NCBI GenBank assembly: GCA_016190375.1
Contig: JACPQR010000115.1
Coordinates: forward strand, 62,001-126,000
DNA from: Deltaproteobacteria bacterium
GTDB taxonomy: Bacteria > Myxococcota_A > Polyangia > JACPQR01
Length of the DNA stretch: 64,000 nt
Direction of reading: 5' to 3'
In this document: positions 28,370 through 37,708 of the stretch, one piece after another
How positions within the stretch are numbered: position 1 is the stretch's first letter
How the letters are laid out: each line of letters opens with the position of its first letter
Made by a program: the position numbers and the translations under genes
Notes under the pieces: generated by a model
Told to the model about the DNA's origin: nothing
What the model saw: only the letters and a program-made list of their open reading frames with translations
Database searches by the model: none

Positions 28370-30838
28370 CTAGAGCGTCAGGAGGAACGCGATCAGATCC
28401 TCGAGCTCCTCTGGCGAGAGGTGCGAGGTTCCGCCGTGGGTGTTCGGGAATCCGTCCCGCTCGTTGAAGCCGCGCTCGCCTTCCTCCAGCGCGGGGTGCC
28501 CGGGCGTCGCGAGGGCCTCGCGCAGCGTCCCCGCTCGACCGTCGTGGAAGAAGCTCGGAGCGCGGTCCCAGATGCCGCGGAGCGTGGGAGGCTGGAAGCG
28601 CACGCCCTCTGGTCCCTGCTCCGCGGCGAGCTGGCCGGTGTTGAAGGTGTCCATGAACTTCTGGCGTAACAGATCGACGTCCGCGCCCGTGTCGGGCCGC
28701 CGCCGCGGGCTCACGAGCGGCGGGAAGCGGACGGGCATCTCGAAGGGGTTGAACTCGGGCGAGGTCGCGATCGTCGTCAGCGGCAACGGGTGGCAGAGGT
28801 TGCAGCCGGTTGCAGCGGAGCGGTAGAGCGCCTCGCCGCGGCGCGCCGCGGGGAGGTCGAGGGCGCGGTTCGGGTTAGGCAAGAAGCGCGGCTCGATCAG
28901 CAGGAACAGTCCGAGCGCGCGCGTGATCCCGTTGAAGTCCAGCGGCACGGTCTGGCGGCCCGATGGCACGTCGAGGTAGAGCGCGTCGCCGAACGTGCGG
29001 TCGCGCCCGAGCGTCGTGCGCGCCGCCTCGAGGAAGAGCTCGTTGCGCGTCAGGGTCGGCGCGTCGTAGGGGCGCCTCGTGCACTCCGGCGGCGGGTTGG
29101 ACGGGCAGTCGAGCACGTGCTCGCAGCCCTCCAGATCGGGCGCCGCCGCGCACTCCGCCTCGCTGGGATACCGAGACCAGACGCGCGGGTCGAGCCCTTC
29201 GCAGCAGAAGTTCTCCTTGCGGGCGAACTCGTTGATGACGGCGAAGAAGTTGTTCTCCTCCATGATCCCCTCGAGGAACCATGGCCGCGTGTCGAACGCG
29301 CCGCGGTAGGCCTGCACCTGTCGCGCGCCCCACACGAAGTCGGCCTGCAGCGGCATCGCCTGCGGCTTGGCGACGTTCGAGCCCTCGCGATGGCAGGCCA
29401 CGCAGCTCTGATCGCCGTCGACCGTGAACCGCGCGGTCATGTCGTTGAAGGCCTCGCCCAGCTCGGCGTCGGTCGCCGGAAAAGCGCCGCCGGCGACGTC
29501 GCCGACGATCACTCGCTCGCCGGCCCGGGACCCGTCCCCGAGGTCGATGAAGGTGGCCGTCTCGCCGAGGTGGTCGGCCGTGTAGAGGGCTCGTCCGTCC
29601 GGCGAGAGCGCCGCGCCGACCGGGTTGAGCCCGGTCTCGTAGAGGTCGCCCGCGAGCTGGAGCGCCTCGAGCGTTCCGCCCTCGTCGTCGACCTCGAACG
29701 CCTGCGCCTCGTTCGAGGCGGAGAAGACCGCGACGAGGACGGGCCTCCCGTCCGGTCGGCCGGCGACGAGCTGCTCGGGAAGCGCGCCCGCGACGATCCA
29801 GGTGTCCTTCGGCTCGAGGTGCTCGATCCGGGAGGGAGGCCAGGTGTCGGGCTCGGGAAGCTCGAGCCCCGTCTGGGCGTGATCGGGGTCGACGTCGCGA
29901 AAGTCGTGGCAGCAGATGCTGTCGGAGGTGTAGCGGCGGACGATCTCGCGCCGATCGAGGTCGAGCACCGCGATCTCGTTCTGCAGGTCCTGGAACATCA
30001 CGTTGGCGGTCGGATCGCCGGGATTGCCGTCGCCGTCCAAGTCGAAGCCGTCGTCCGGCTGCGCCCCCTGGCCAGGCCCGTTGTTCGCGAGGAACGCGAA
30101 GCGCCCCACCGTCGCCACGTCGTGGACCGGGGAGTGGATGTCCACGCGGTACAGCCACCTGCCGCTCGTGGCGTCGATGACGTGGACGTCGGTCCCCGAC
30201 AGGCTCGCGGCGACGACGGTGCGACCGTCCTCGGTGATCGCGATGTCACGAGGGTTCGACCCGACGGGCACGCCCACCGGCCCGTCGGACGCCGTACCCT
30301 CGAGGCCATTCGAGCGCACCACGAATCTCGCGCCCACCTCGAGGTCCCAGCGCAGGACCGAGTCCTTCCACCGATTCGTGAGGTACGCCGTGCGGCCGTC
30401 GGGGGTGAAGGCGACGTCGATCGTGTACCAGGGCACCTCCACGTCCAGCGCCACTTCGTCGGTCTCGGTGTCGATCACCGACGCCCAGTTCGAGTAGCGG
30501 TTCGTGACGACCAGGAAGCGACCTGCGGGGTGCAACACGGCGCGGACGGGCGAGCGACCGACGTGGATCCGGCGCATCGCCTCCCTCGAGGCGACGTCGA
30601 CGACCGCCACCTCGTCACCGGGCTCGTCCTCGCTGCCGCCGAGCACCACGTAGAGCTTCGAGCCGTCTGCCGAGACGGCCACACCCGATGGGTGATCGCG
30701 GTGCGGCTGCTCCGCCCACAGGAGCTCCTCCTGGCCGAACGCGTTGGGATCCGGCGCGAGCGAGAGGTGCTCGAACCCCTTCGGCCGCTCGGAGCCGCAG
30801 GCCGCCACGAGAGCAGACGCCAGGAAGGCTCTCTGCAT
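28370..30838 (-). CDS. Lipoprotein with YVTN-type beta-propeller and C-terminal di-haem cytochrome c peroxidase-like domain
   Basis: Lipobox (LVAACGS), propeller repeats, haem motifs CVACH and CNLCH, APSFFHDGRAGTLREAL. Confidence 0.88.
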   Translation of the reverse strand: MQRAFLASALVAACGSERPKGFEHLSLAPDPNAFGQEELLWAEQPHRDHPSGVAVSADGSKLYVVLGGSEDEPGDEVAVVDVASREAMRRIHVGRSPVRAVLHPAGRFLVVTNRYSNWASVIDTETDEVALDVEVPWYTIDVAFTPDGRTAYLTNRWKDSVLRWDLEVGARFVVRSNGLEGTASDGPVGVPVGSNPRDIAITEDGRTVVAASLSGTDVHVIDATSGRWLYRVDIHSPVHDVATVGRFAFLANNGPGQGAQPDDGFDLDGDGNPGDPTANVMFQDLQNEIAVLDLDRREIVRRYTSDSICCHDFRDVDPDHAQTGLELPEPDTWPPSRIEHLEPKDTWIVAGALPEQLVAGRPDGRPVLVAVFSASNEAQAFEVDDEGGTLEALQLAGDLYETGLNPVGAALSPDGRALYTADHLGETATFIDLGDGSRAGERVIVGDVAGGAFPATDAELGEAFNDMTARFTVDGDQSCVACHREGSNVAKPQAMPLQADFVWGARQVQAYRGAFDTRPWFLEGIMEENNFFAVINEFARKENFCCEGLDPRVWSRYPSEAECAAAPDLEGCEHVLDCPSNPPPECTRRPYDAPTLTRNELFLEAARTTLGRDRTFGDALYLDVPSGRQTVPLDFNGITRALGLFLLIEPRFLPNPNRALDLPAARRGEALYRSAATGCNLCHPLPLTTIATSPEFNPFEMPVRFPPLVSPRRRPDTGADVDLLRQKFMDTFNTGQLAAEQGPEGVRFQPPTLRGIWDRAPSFFHDGRAGTLREALATPGHPALEEGERGFNERDGFPNTHGGTSHLSPEELEDLIAFLLTL

Positions 30839-31431
30839 CACTCGCCCGCGTCGGCGCCCGCGTCGGCGCCCGCGTCGTTCGAGCCCGCGTCGTCGACGCC
30901 GCCGTCGACGTAGCTGCAGCCGCCCGTCTCGACGTCGTCGGCGCCCTGGATGCACGGGTCCTCGTCCAGGAGGAGCACACCGACCGAGAAGGTGTCCGAG
31001 CAGCCGGGATGGAAGACCTCCACGGCGAGGTCGCACCGCTTGCCGACGATCTGCGCGTACGGGATGTCGTTGAAGTAGATGGAGACCGGATCCGAGTAGG
31101 CGGCATCGCCGGCCTCCTCGACGTCCGCGCGGACCCACTGGGGGTAGGGGATCTGTCCCTCGACGCTGATCGTGAAGGAGGCGTTGACCCGGGAGCTCCC
31201 GACGCCCGAGACCTCGAGGATCGTCTGGATGAAGCGGAAGCCCTGGTAGCCCAGGATCACCTCGGCGTCGTCCCCCTCGGCGAGCCGCACGAAGTCGGCA
31301 CCTTTGCCGCCCGTCCCGAGCCTCGCCTCCATCGTGCAAGGCTCGGCCGCGTCGCCGGCGTCCGCGCCACCAGGATCGTCGTCGGGGCAGCCCGCGAGGA
31401 GCACCGTGAGGATCAACGAAGCTCGAGCCAT
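30838..31431 (-). CDS. Lipoprotein of unknown function with Asp/Ala-rich C-terminus
   Basis: VLLAGCPDDD lipobox; ATG overlaps adjacent genes. Confidence 0.75.
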   Translation of the reverse strand: MARASLILTVLLAGCPDDDPGGADAGDAAEPCTMEARLGTGGKGADFVRLAEGDDAEVILGYQGFRFIQTILEVSGVGSSRVNASFTISVEGQIPYPQWVRADVEEAGDAAYSDPVSIYFNDIPYAQIVGKRCDLAVEVFHPGCSDTFSVGVLLLDEDPCIQGADDVETGGCSYVDGGVDDAGSNDAGADAGADAGE

Positions 31432-32537
31432 CACATCCTCCCGGTCGCCCCGAGTGCGAAGAGCCACGCCGTACGCCCGTCGAGGGCCGCGAAGTCCAGG
31501 TACTCGAACCTCAAGAGGTCGACCCCGGCGCGAAGCCAGAGCTCGCCCGACCGGCGACCTCGAGCGACGCGCGTGTCGATCGACGCGCCGCCCATGAGCG
31601 ACCACATGCGCCCGAGCTCTCGATCGGCGCTCGCGTTCCTCGGCGCCTCGGGCAGGGTCTCGTACCTCTCCTCGTGGAAGCGTGCCGCGCCCTGGACGTA
31701 CCCCCTCCCGTGCGCGCGCACGGCCAGGCGGCCCGAGAGGAGCTCGCGCTCGAGCTCGGTCTGGAGCGTGCCCGCCGTCATCCCCCACCCGTCGACGTAC
31801 CCGGTCAATCGCCCGGCGACGAACAGCTCGCGATCGAGCGCGCGTCGCACCTCGAGCGCGACGGCGTGCCTCTCGCGGACGCTGGGGAGCCGCTCGGGGA
31901 CGAAGACGGGTCGTCCCTGCGCCGAGGGATCGGCCGAGTAGATCGGGACGAACCGGTAGGGGCTGGCCTGGTATCCCGCCAGGACGCCCAGCGTGTACGA
32001 GAGGGACGCGACCGTCCGGCGATCGAGGACGACGGTCGCGCCCGCGCTCGCACGCTGCCCCCAGAGGCTCTCGGCGAAGGTGGGATCGCCGGTGCGCCCC
32101 ACGAGCGAGTACTCGATCCCGTAGTCGGCCGTGAGCGTCAGGGTCCGGTCCAGGAAGTCGCGCGATACGAGGAGCGAGCCGCCGACCAGGTCGTAGTCGT
32201 TCTCCGTCGACCCGCGCGCCGAGACCCCGAGCTCGGTCGAGCGATCCAGCTTCAGGTCCGCGCCGAGAGCTCCTGCGTGCCGCGTGTCCTCGAAAGCGCG
32301 CGGAGTCGCGCTCGTGCGCACGTCGACCGTCGCGGCCGTGATCACGTCGGCGTCGTAGCCAGCCCTCACGGCCACTCGCTCGGACAGATCGAGGTGGGCG
32401 CTCGCCCTCGGCGAGCTGACCGTTGCCTGGTCGTCGTCCGCGTAGACGCTCAGGCTCGCGGTAGCCTGGTCCTCCGCGGCGAGTGGGGTCGGAGCGAGGA
32501 AGAGGGCGACGACGCAGACTCTCCTAGTTGCATCCAC
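31431..32537 (-). CDS. DUF3570 family outer-membrane beta-barrel-like protein
   Basis: Signal peptide then amphipathic beta-strand pattern; next to DUF4266-type ORF; GTG start inferred. Confidence 0.78.
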   Translation of the reverse strand: MDATRRVCVVALFLAPTPLAAEDQATASLSVYADDDQATVSSPRASAHLDLSERVAVRAGYDADVITAATVDVRTSATPRAFEDTRHAGALGADLKLDRSTELGVSARGSTENDYDLVGGSLLVSRDFLDRTLTLTADYGIEYSLVGRTGDPTFAESLWGQRASAGATVVLDRRTVASLSYTLGVLAGYQASPYRFVPIYSADPSAQGRPVFVPERLPSVRERHAVALEVRRALDRELFVAGRLTGYVDGWGMTAGTLQTELERELLSGRLAVRAHGRGYVQGAARFHEERYETLPEAPRNASADRELGRMWSLMGGASIDTRVARGRRSGELWLRAGVDLLRFEYLDFAALDGRTAWLFALGATGRM

Positions 32538-32730
32538 AGCCGCCCCCGCGCCCGACGCCCGCCGGCATGCTGCCCTCGCGCGCGGCCAGCGCGTGATCCA
32601 TCCGGGCATTCTCCTCCGGATCCCCCCCGATCCGCATCGCCGGGCGCGCGAGATCCTCGCGCTCCCACGGGCGGACCGTCGCGCAGCCGGGGACGACCAG
32701 CGCGAGACAGAGGGCCAGGACCCGGCTCAC
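32524..32730 (-). CDS. DUF4266-type small lipoprotein
   Basis: VPGCATVRPWEREDLARPAM…GGGCGCN C-terminus; adjacency to DUF3570. Confidence 0.82.
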   Translation of the reverse strand: MSRVLALCLALVVPGCATVRPWEREDLARPAMRIGGDPEENARMDHALAAREGSMPAGVGRGGGCGCN

Positions 32731-33194
32731 TGCCTGGCTTCCTCCGGTGGATCCAAGGGCGCCCTGACCCATGCCTCGACCGTACGGTACTCCCGGTCGC
32801 GCTCGTCGATCCAGACGTCACCCCCGAGGTGCCCCATGCCGCCGGCGTCGATCGCGAGCGGCTTCTGGAGCAGCTCGCAGCTCGAGGGCGAGGTCGACTC
32901 CAGCTCCAGCGCGAAGCCGCAGGCCCCGATGTAGTTCTGGGCCAGCTCCTCCGGGGTGAGCGGCTCGTCGAGGAAGGTCCGCGCCGGATCGGCGCGGTAG
33001 GCGCCGGCCGAGTAGATCGAGAAGGGTCTGTCCGCCCTGCCATGACAGGTCGGGTTGCCGCACCGAGTCGCCAGGATCGGCTGCACGTCCTCGCGGAACA
33101 CGAGCGGATCGAGGACCGGGATCGCGACCGTTCCGTCATCGGTCCCGATGCAACCGACGAGCGCTGCGACGACGGCGAGCGCCACTCCTCTCAT
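32727..33194 (-). CDS. Lipoprotein with CX4CH haem motif
   Basis: LVGCIG lipobox; FREDVQPILATRCGNPTCHG. Confidence 0.82.
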   Translation of the reverse strand: MRGVALAVVAALVGCIGTDDGTVAIPVLDPLVFREDVQPILATRCGNPTCHGRADRPFSIYSAGAYRADPARTFLDEPLTPEELAQNYIGACGFALELESTSPSSCELLQKPLAIDAGGMGHLGGDVWIDERDREYRTVEAWVRAPLDPPEEARQ

Positions 33195-36160
33195 GGCGCC
33201 TCCGGAAGACCGCGGAAGACCGCGCCGAGCTCGATCCAGCGAACGATCGTCGTGACGTCGTCCTCGCCGAGCTCGTCGACGCCCGACCCCGGTGGCGGGC
33301 AGCTCCCCGTGACGGGCGCCGGAGCGTCGAGCTCGCGACCGAGGATCCGCTCGACCAGCGCGCTCTGCCTCGCGCTCGAGCCGCGCTCGTCCACCCACGC
33401 GTGTCCGGCCCCCGAGCCCTCGCCGAGGCTGGTCAGGGCCTCGTAGCTCCGCGAGTACCATGTCGTCGCGTCGCCCGTCAGCTCGAGGCCCGCGGCCGGA
33501 TCTTCGCCCGAGTGGCACCCGGCGAGCGCGCACGAGCGATCGAGGATCGGCTGAACGTCGCGGCGGAAATCCACCTCGATCGGGTCGCCGATCACGACCG
33601 GCTCGAGCTTGCGGCGCGGGTTCAGGTCCTGATGCGTCGCCAGCGTCATGGAAGCCTGCGTGACGACGTCCGGGACGACGATGGCATCTTCGGGTGCGCC
33701 GGACGGCGAGCCGTGGCATGGCGCGCAAGCCTGAGGGAACAGCTCGGGAGAGATGCCGCCGGGGAAGGTCTCGCCTCCGCTGACGAAGATCCATCGGTTC
33801 TGCTGCGCTCCGATGGCCATGCGCTCCGCGTCGAGCGCCTGGATCCGGAAGGGAACGTCGCTCGGGAGATCGAGGAAGAACGACGAGTCGGCGGCCGTCG
33901 GCACCTCCGCGAGGATCCGGGTCCGGTCGTGCGCCCCGTTCGAGATCCAGGTGGGCGCCGGGTCGCCATCCGCCACCTCGCTGGGGTCGACGGACCTCCA
34001 CGAGTCGGGCGCCACGGGCAGGTGCTCCACCAGCCGGACGAACGCGATCCCCTCGGGGAACTCGAGCCCGCCCGCCGGCCGAGGGTTCGCGAAGACCGCC
34101 TGCAGCGAGCGCAAGTGCCGGTAATTGATGATTCCGCGCGGCGCCCCGGGCTCCCACGCCAGGGGGTGATCCTCGTGCTCGATCGCGCGCGCGACGACGG
34201 GCACGGGCTGGACGTCCCACAGGCCCGGCGCGTCCGCGAGCACTTCGGAGGAGGTCAAGGTGGGTCCGTCGCCACGGTCCTCGGTCAGCACGACTCGCTC
34301 TATCGCAAAGTCCGCACCAATTGCGTCACTCGCGTCGGTCGGGTCGGCATCACCGTCGAAATGTGAAACGAGAACGCTACCATCCGGCATCGGCTGGGGG
34401 TCACGGTACAATCCTGCGCGGATGACATCAGTCAGGCCACCTGGCCGGTTGACCCGTGCCAGGGCGTGCCTGAACCCCGGCACGGACGCCTCGGCCTCCC
34501 GACCCTCCGGGAGGTCGGGCCCGAAGCTCCGCTCGACCACCGCGAGGTCGCCCGCCTCGAATGCCGCGCGTCGCTCCAGCAGGGCGACCGCCTCCCTGCC
34601 GTCGGGCATCTGGCGGGTGTGGTACTCCGCCATCTGTGCGCCGGCCGTCGCGCCGTGTCCGATGTGGTACTCGGGGTCGCCGTGGAAGTCGGGGTTGTGG
34701 CAGAGGGGAAACCGGAACACGACCCCCTCGAACCGGTCGCCCAGGGCCCGTATTGCGGTGAAGGCCAGGACGCCCCGGTTCTTCCCGCTCGCGAAGAACG
34801 TGGGCTGTAGCTCGGGCGAGGGCGTGAAGGTCACGCGCTCGAGGTCGTCGGGATCGGCGCCGACGCTCCACAGATCGGAGTCCAGCCCCGCTCCGTGCTC
34901 GCGCAGCGTTCCGGCGCGGGTCGAGCTGAAGTACAGGCGGCCATCGGGACCCCACACCGGCCATCGGTCGGCGACCCTGCCCCCGCCGGGCAGGTCGCAG
35001 GTTCCTCGCGTGCGCTGCCGCACGACGCGAGTCGCGAGCTCGAGGTCGTAGATGTGGAAGCAGTCCGCTCGGGAGGTGCGCATCGCGAAGGCCACTCGTC
35101 GGGCGTCGTGGGACACGGCTGGATCGCGAACGTCGGCGGGACCGTCAGGATGCGCGCCTTCGGTGAGGACTGCCACGCTGCCATCGGGTCGGGCGGGGCT
35201 CAACAAGAAGAGGTCGCTTCCCGGGAAGAACCCGTCGAGATCGCCGATCGCCGCCGGGGCCGCGGGGCCGCGGACGAAGACGATGCCCGAGACCTCGCCG
35301 AGCGCGCTCGCCCGGTCGGCCGCGAGATCCCCTTGCTCGCGCCGGGTCCACTCGACGATCGCCTGGACCTCGGGCCCGAGCCTGCGGTCGTCCTCCGTGC
35401 GATCGGTGAAGAACGCATCGTTGCCTCCGCGGTGCGCGATGCCCCCCTGCTCGGGAGGAAGCGGCTTCCTGACGAGCCTGCCCTGCAGCGGGTCGCCCGA
35501 GAGGAAGAGGAACTTGCGCAGCGTCTCGTAGTTCGCCTCGATGTCGGCGGTCGCCAGCTCGCCCGTGCCCGGATCGGCGACGCCCCTGAGCGCCGTGAAT
35601 GCGGCCGAGCTCGGGCCGTGGCAGCCCTCGAGCAGGCACCCGCCGTCCCGAACGAACGGCATGACGTCGGTCGCGAAGAAGCGCTCGGTCTCGGGCAGCT
35701 CGTCCTGCGATCTGCCTTCGCCGCCTTCCCGCTCGAGCTCGATCCAGCCGAGCAGGGCTCGATAGCTCGGGTCGTCCGCGCTCCGGAACGGCGAGCCTCC
35801 TTCGTGCGGCAGCCCGCCCCACGCCCGATCGAGAGGCTTGCGCAGAAGGGTGGAGAACTGCGGCCGCTCGACCGTGTTCACGAAGCGCAACGCTTGCTCA
35901 TGGGCGGCGTCGATGTCGCGCACGGCACCTCTCGTGTCGACATCGAAGAACAGACCCACGTCGGGCAGGTACGCGCCCGACTCCCGCTCCCCTGGGCCGA
36001 CGCCGTGGCAGGTCGTGGAGACGCAGCTCCGCTCGAGGACGGGCACCACATCCTCGAACCGATCGCGCCCGGTCTCCTCCTGGCAGGCGACAGCCGCAAG
36101 AAATGCGATTCCGGCCCTCCGCACGCGCAAACGTTGCGTCGACGGCCCGAGTCGCGCCAT
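33191..36160 (-). CDS. Large exported haem protein with HzsA-like middle domain and TolB/propeller-like region
   Basis: Haem-like motifs CVSTTCH, CLLEGCH, CAPCH, CALAGCH; FFLDLPSDVPFRIQALDAERMAI…GGETFP…CAPCHG pattern. Start may instead be GTG near 36124. Confidence 0.82.
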   Translation of the reverse strand: MARLGPSTQRLRVRRAGIAFLAAVACQEETGRDRFEDVVPVLERSCVSTTCHGVGPGERESGAYLPDVGLFFDVDTRGAVRDIDAAHEQALRFVNTVERPQFSTLLRKPLDRAWGGLPHEGGSPFRSADDPSYRALLGWIELEREGGEGRSQDELPETERFFATDVMPFVRDGGCLLEGCHGPSSAAFTALRGVADPGTGELATADIEANYETLRKFLFLSGDPLQGRLVRKPLPPEQGGIAHRGGNDAFFTDRTEDDRRLGPEVQAIVEWTRREQGDLAADRASALGEVSGIVFVRGPAAPAAIGDLDGFFPGSDLFLLSPARPDGSVAVLTEGAHPDGPADVRDPAVSHDARRVAFAMRTSRADCFHIYDLELATRVVRQRTRGTCDLPGGGRVADRWPVWGPDGRLYFSSTRAGTLREHGAGLDSDLWSVGADPDDLERVTFTPSPELQPTFFASGKNRGVLAFTAIRALGDRFEGVVFRFPLCHNPDFHGDPEYHIGHGATAGAQMAEYHTRQMPDGREAVALLERRAAFEAGDLAVVERSFGPDLPEGREAEASVPGFRHALARVNRPGGLTDVIRAGLYRDPQPMPDGSVLVSHFDGDADPTDASDAIGADFAIERVVLTEDRGDGPTLTSSEVLADAPGLWDVQPVPVVARAIEHEDHPLAWEPGAPRGIINYRHLRSLQAVFANPRPAGGLEFPEGIAFVRLVEHLPVAPDSWRSVDPSEVADGDPAPTWISNGAHDRTRILAEVPTAADSSFFLDLPSDVPFRIQALDAERMAIGAQQNRWIFVSGGETFPGGISPELFPQACAPCHGSPSGAPEDAIVVPDVVTQASMTLATHQDLNPRRKLEPVVIGDPIEVDFRRDVQPILDRSCALAGCHSGEDPAAGLELTGDATTWYSRSYEALTSLGEGSGAGHAWVDERGSSARQSALVERILGRELDAPAPVTGSCPPPGSGVDELGEDDVTTIVRWIELGAVFRGLPEAP

Positions 36161-36172
36161 GACAGCAGTCAC
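36159..36172. promoter_or_regulatory. ATGACAGCAGTCAC: candidate Crp/Fnr-type operator at 5' end of haem-protein operon
   Basis: TGAC-N4-GTCA; about 35 bp upstream of the alternative GTG start. Confidence 0.6.
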
Positions 36173-36184
36173 CCCGGGCTCGGG

Positions 36185-36269
36185 GGGCCTCGGGGCCGCT
36201 AGCGGCCCCGAGGCCCTGCGCGCCATGGCATGCCCGGTTCCCGCGGCCGCCGAGGCGGCCGCGGGAACC
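36185..36269. repeat. Dispersed double-hairpin palindromic element, copy B
   Basis: 32-bp perfect palindrome GGGCCTCGGGGCCGCTAGCGGCCCCGAGGCCC (36185-36216) and GGTTCCCGCGGCCGCC-GA-GGCGGCCGCGGGAACC (36236-36269). Confidence 0.8.
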
Positions 36270-36360
36270 AAACAAGCCCCAGGAAAGCGCCCCCGATTCG
36301 CGAAAGGGCTGCGGAGGCGGGAGGGGGTAGGCGCCGCTTTTTCGCGGCCCGTGTTGGGAG

Positions 36361-37557
36361 TCAGCCGCGATCGGTCGCCCGCCGTCCCGCGGCCCTGATC
36401 TGGAAGAGACTCACCGCCTCCGGGGTCGCCGCCGGCCCGCAGTTGCACAGGAAGCTCCCGCCGTCCTGACGGGGCACGAGCGGGCCGAGCTCGCTCCAGA
36501 CCTCCGGCGCCTCCAGGCACAGCGACACCCGCGTCGTCGGCAGGCGGTCGCGGATGACGTCGATGATGTCGCGATAGATCGAGCAGCGAATGGAGGGAGG
36601 GAAGGGCGATCCCTTCTCGCCGTGAAGCGCCCCGGCGGCATCGCGAGCAGCGGCGAGCGCGGTCTCGTCGAGCGACGCCAACGGGACGATGCGCCCGAGC
36701 TCCTCGACGTCGATCATGCTGAGAGTCCACAGCGTCACGAGCTCGGGGGACGCTACCCTCGCCAGCCTGCCGACGAGCTCGCGGTACACCTCTCGGTAGC
36801 CCTTGACGGGGACGATGGGCGAGAAGCGGACGCGGGTCGGATAGCCCGCCCTCGCGAGCCGGCCGAGAGCTTCGATCCGCGCGGAGGGCGGCGGCGCGCC
36901 CGCTTCGAGGACCGCCGCGATCGGCTCGGGCGTGAGCGTGAACGATGCGACGGTCCTCCCTCGGTGCTCGAGGCCGACCAGGTGATCGACGGCCTCGCCC
37001 TTCGTGTAGAGCATCAGGATCTTGTCATCCAGACGGGAGAACCGCTCGATGAGCTGGCCGGCGAGGCCGTACTCCGGCTCGAGGCCGAGCGTGTCGGTCC
37101 GATTGTTGAGCTTCCACAGCGCCTGGGGGCTCTCCCGGACCAGCGCGGTCACGCGCTCGACGAACGCCTCGACGTCGAGCCGAACGCAGACGAAGGAAGG
37201 GTAGGGGCAGTAGGCGCAGTCGAACGGGCAGCCGACGGCGCTCTGGATCTCGATCGCGGTCTGGCAGAGGACTCCGTGCTCGCACCGCTCACGGGCGCCA
37301 TCCCGGCGCTCCCGCCATGAGTAGCCGGGGAACACCTCGTGTCCCTCCAGACGTGCGAAGGCGACGACGTCTTTCTCGCGGCCGCGACCCTGCAGGCCTA
37401 CCCGGTTGCGACCCTCCCTCGGCCCGAGGGTGGCCAGAGCGCGCTCGACCTCGTCGTCGGGCAGCACCTCGGCCTCGGGCCCTTCGATCGCCCCGAGCAT
37501 CGCTTCGAGACGTGTCCGGCACCGCGGATCCTCGAGGACGCCGCGGGCCACAAGCAC
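36361..37557 (-). CDS. Radical SAM protein resembling spore photoproduct lyase (SplB-like)
   Basis: IQSAVGCPFDCAYCPYPSF; LYTKGEAVDHL; FTLTPEPIAAVLE…RIEALGRLARAGYPTRVRFSPIVPV. Confidence 0.82.
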   Translation of the reverse strand: MLVARGVLEDPRCRTRLEAMLGAIEGPEAEVLPDDEVERALATLGPREGRNRVGLQGRGREKDVVAFARLEGHEVFPGYSWRERRDGARERCEHGVLCQTAIEIQSAVGCPFDCAYCPYPSFVCVRLDVEAFVERVTALVRESPQALWKLNNRTDTLGLEPEYGLAGQLIERFSRLDDKILMLYTKGEAVDHLVGLEHRGRTVASFTLTPEPIAAVLEAGAPPPSARIEALGRLARAGYPTRVRFSPIVPVKGYREVYRELVGRLARVASPELVTLWTLSMIDVEELGRIVPLASLDETALAAARDAAGALHGEKGSPFPPSIRCSIYRDIIDVIRDRLPTTRVSLCLEAPEVWSELGPLVPRQDGGSFLCNCGPAATPEAVSLFQIRAAGRRATDRG

Positions 37558-37577
37558 CCTGTGCGCTCGTAAGTGCT

Positions 37578-37590
37578 CGATGTCACATCG
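37578..37590. promoter_or_regulatory. 13-bp perfect odd palindrome CGATGTCACATCG in divergent radical SAM promoter
   Basis: Read directly. Confidence 0.45.
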
Positions 37591-37613
37591 TGGACCCGGC
37601 GCGGGGGGCCCGG

Positions 37614-37629
37614 CATGACATCAGTCATG
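37614..37629. promoter_or_regulatory. CATGACATCAGTCATG: candidate Crp/Fnr-type operator between divergent radical SAM genes
   Basis: Perfect 6-bp arms, 4-bp spacer; TGAC-N4-GTCA. Confidence 0.7.
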
Positions 37630-37708
37630 GTGCCCCGGGGGGCGGCATGTGAGAGGGGTCCGGCCGCCCGACTGCCGTGTCAGTTCCAAGGGTGGAGAAA
37701 GGCTCACG

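Noticed and set aside
28790-30913. 707-aa plus-strand ORF
   Set aside because: Antisense to the propeller/peroxidase lipoprotein; no motif support
34432-34445. ATGACATCAGTCAG, another near match to the TGAC-N4-GTCA operator
   Set aside because: Lies inside the coding sequence of the large haem protein (…GLTDVIRAG…), far from any start; treated as chance until tested
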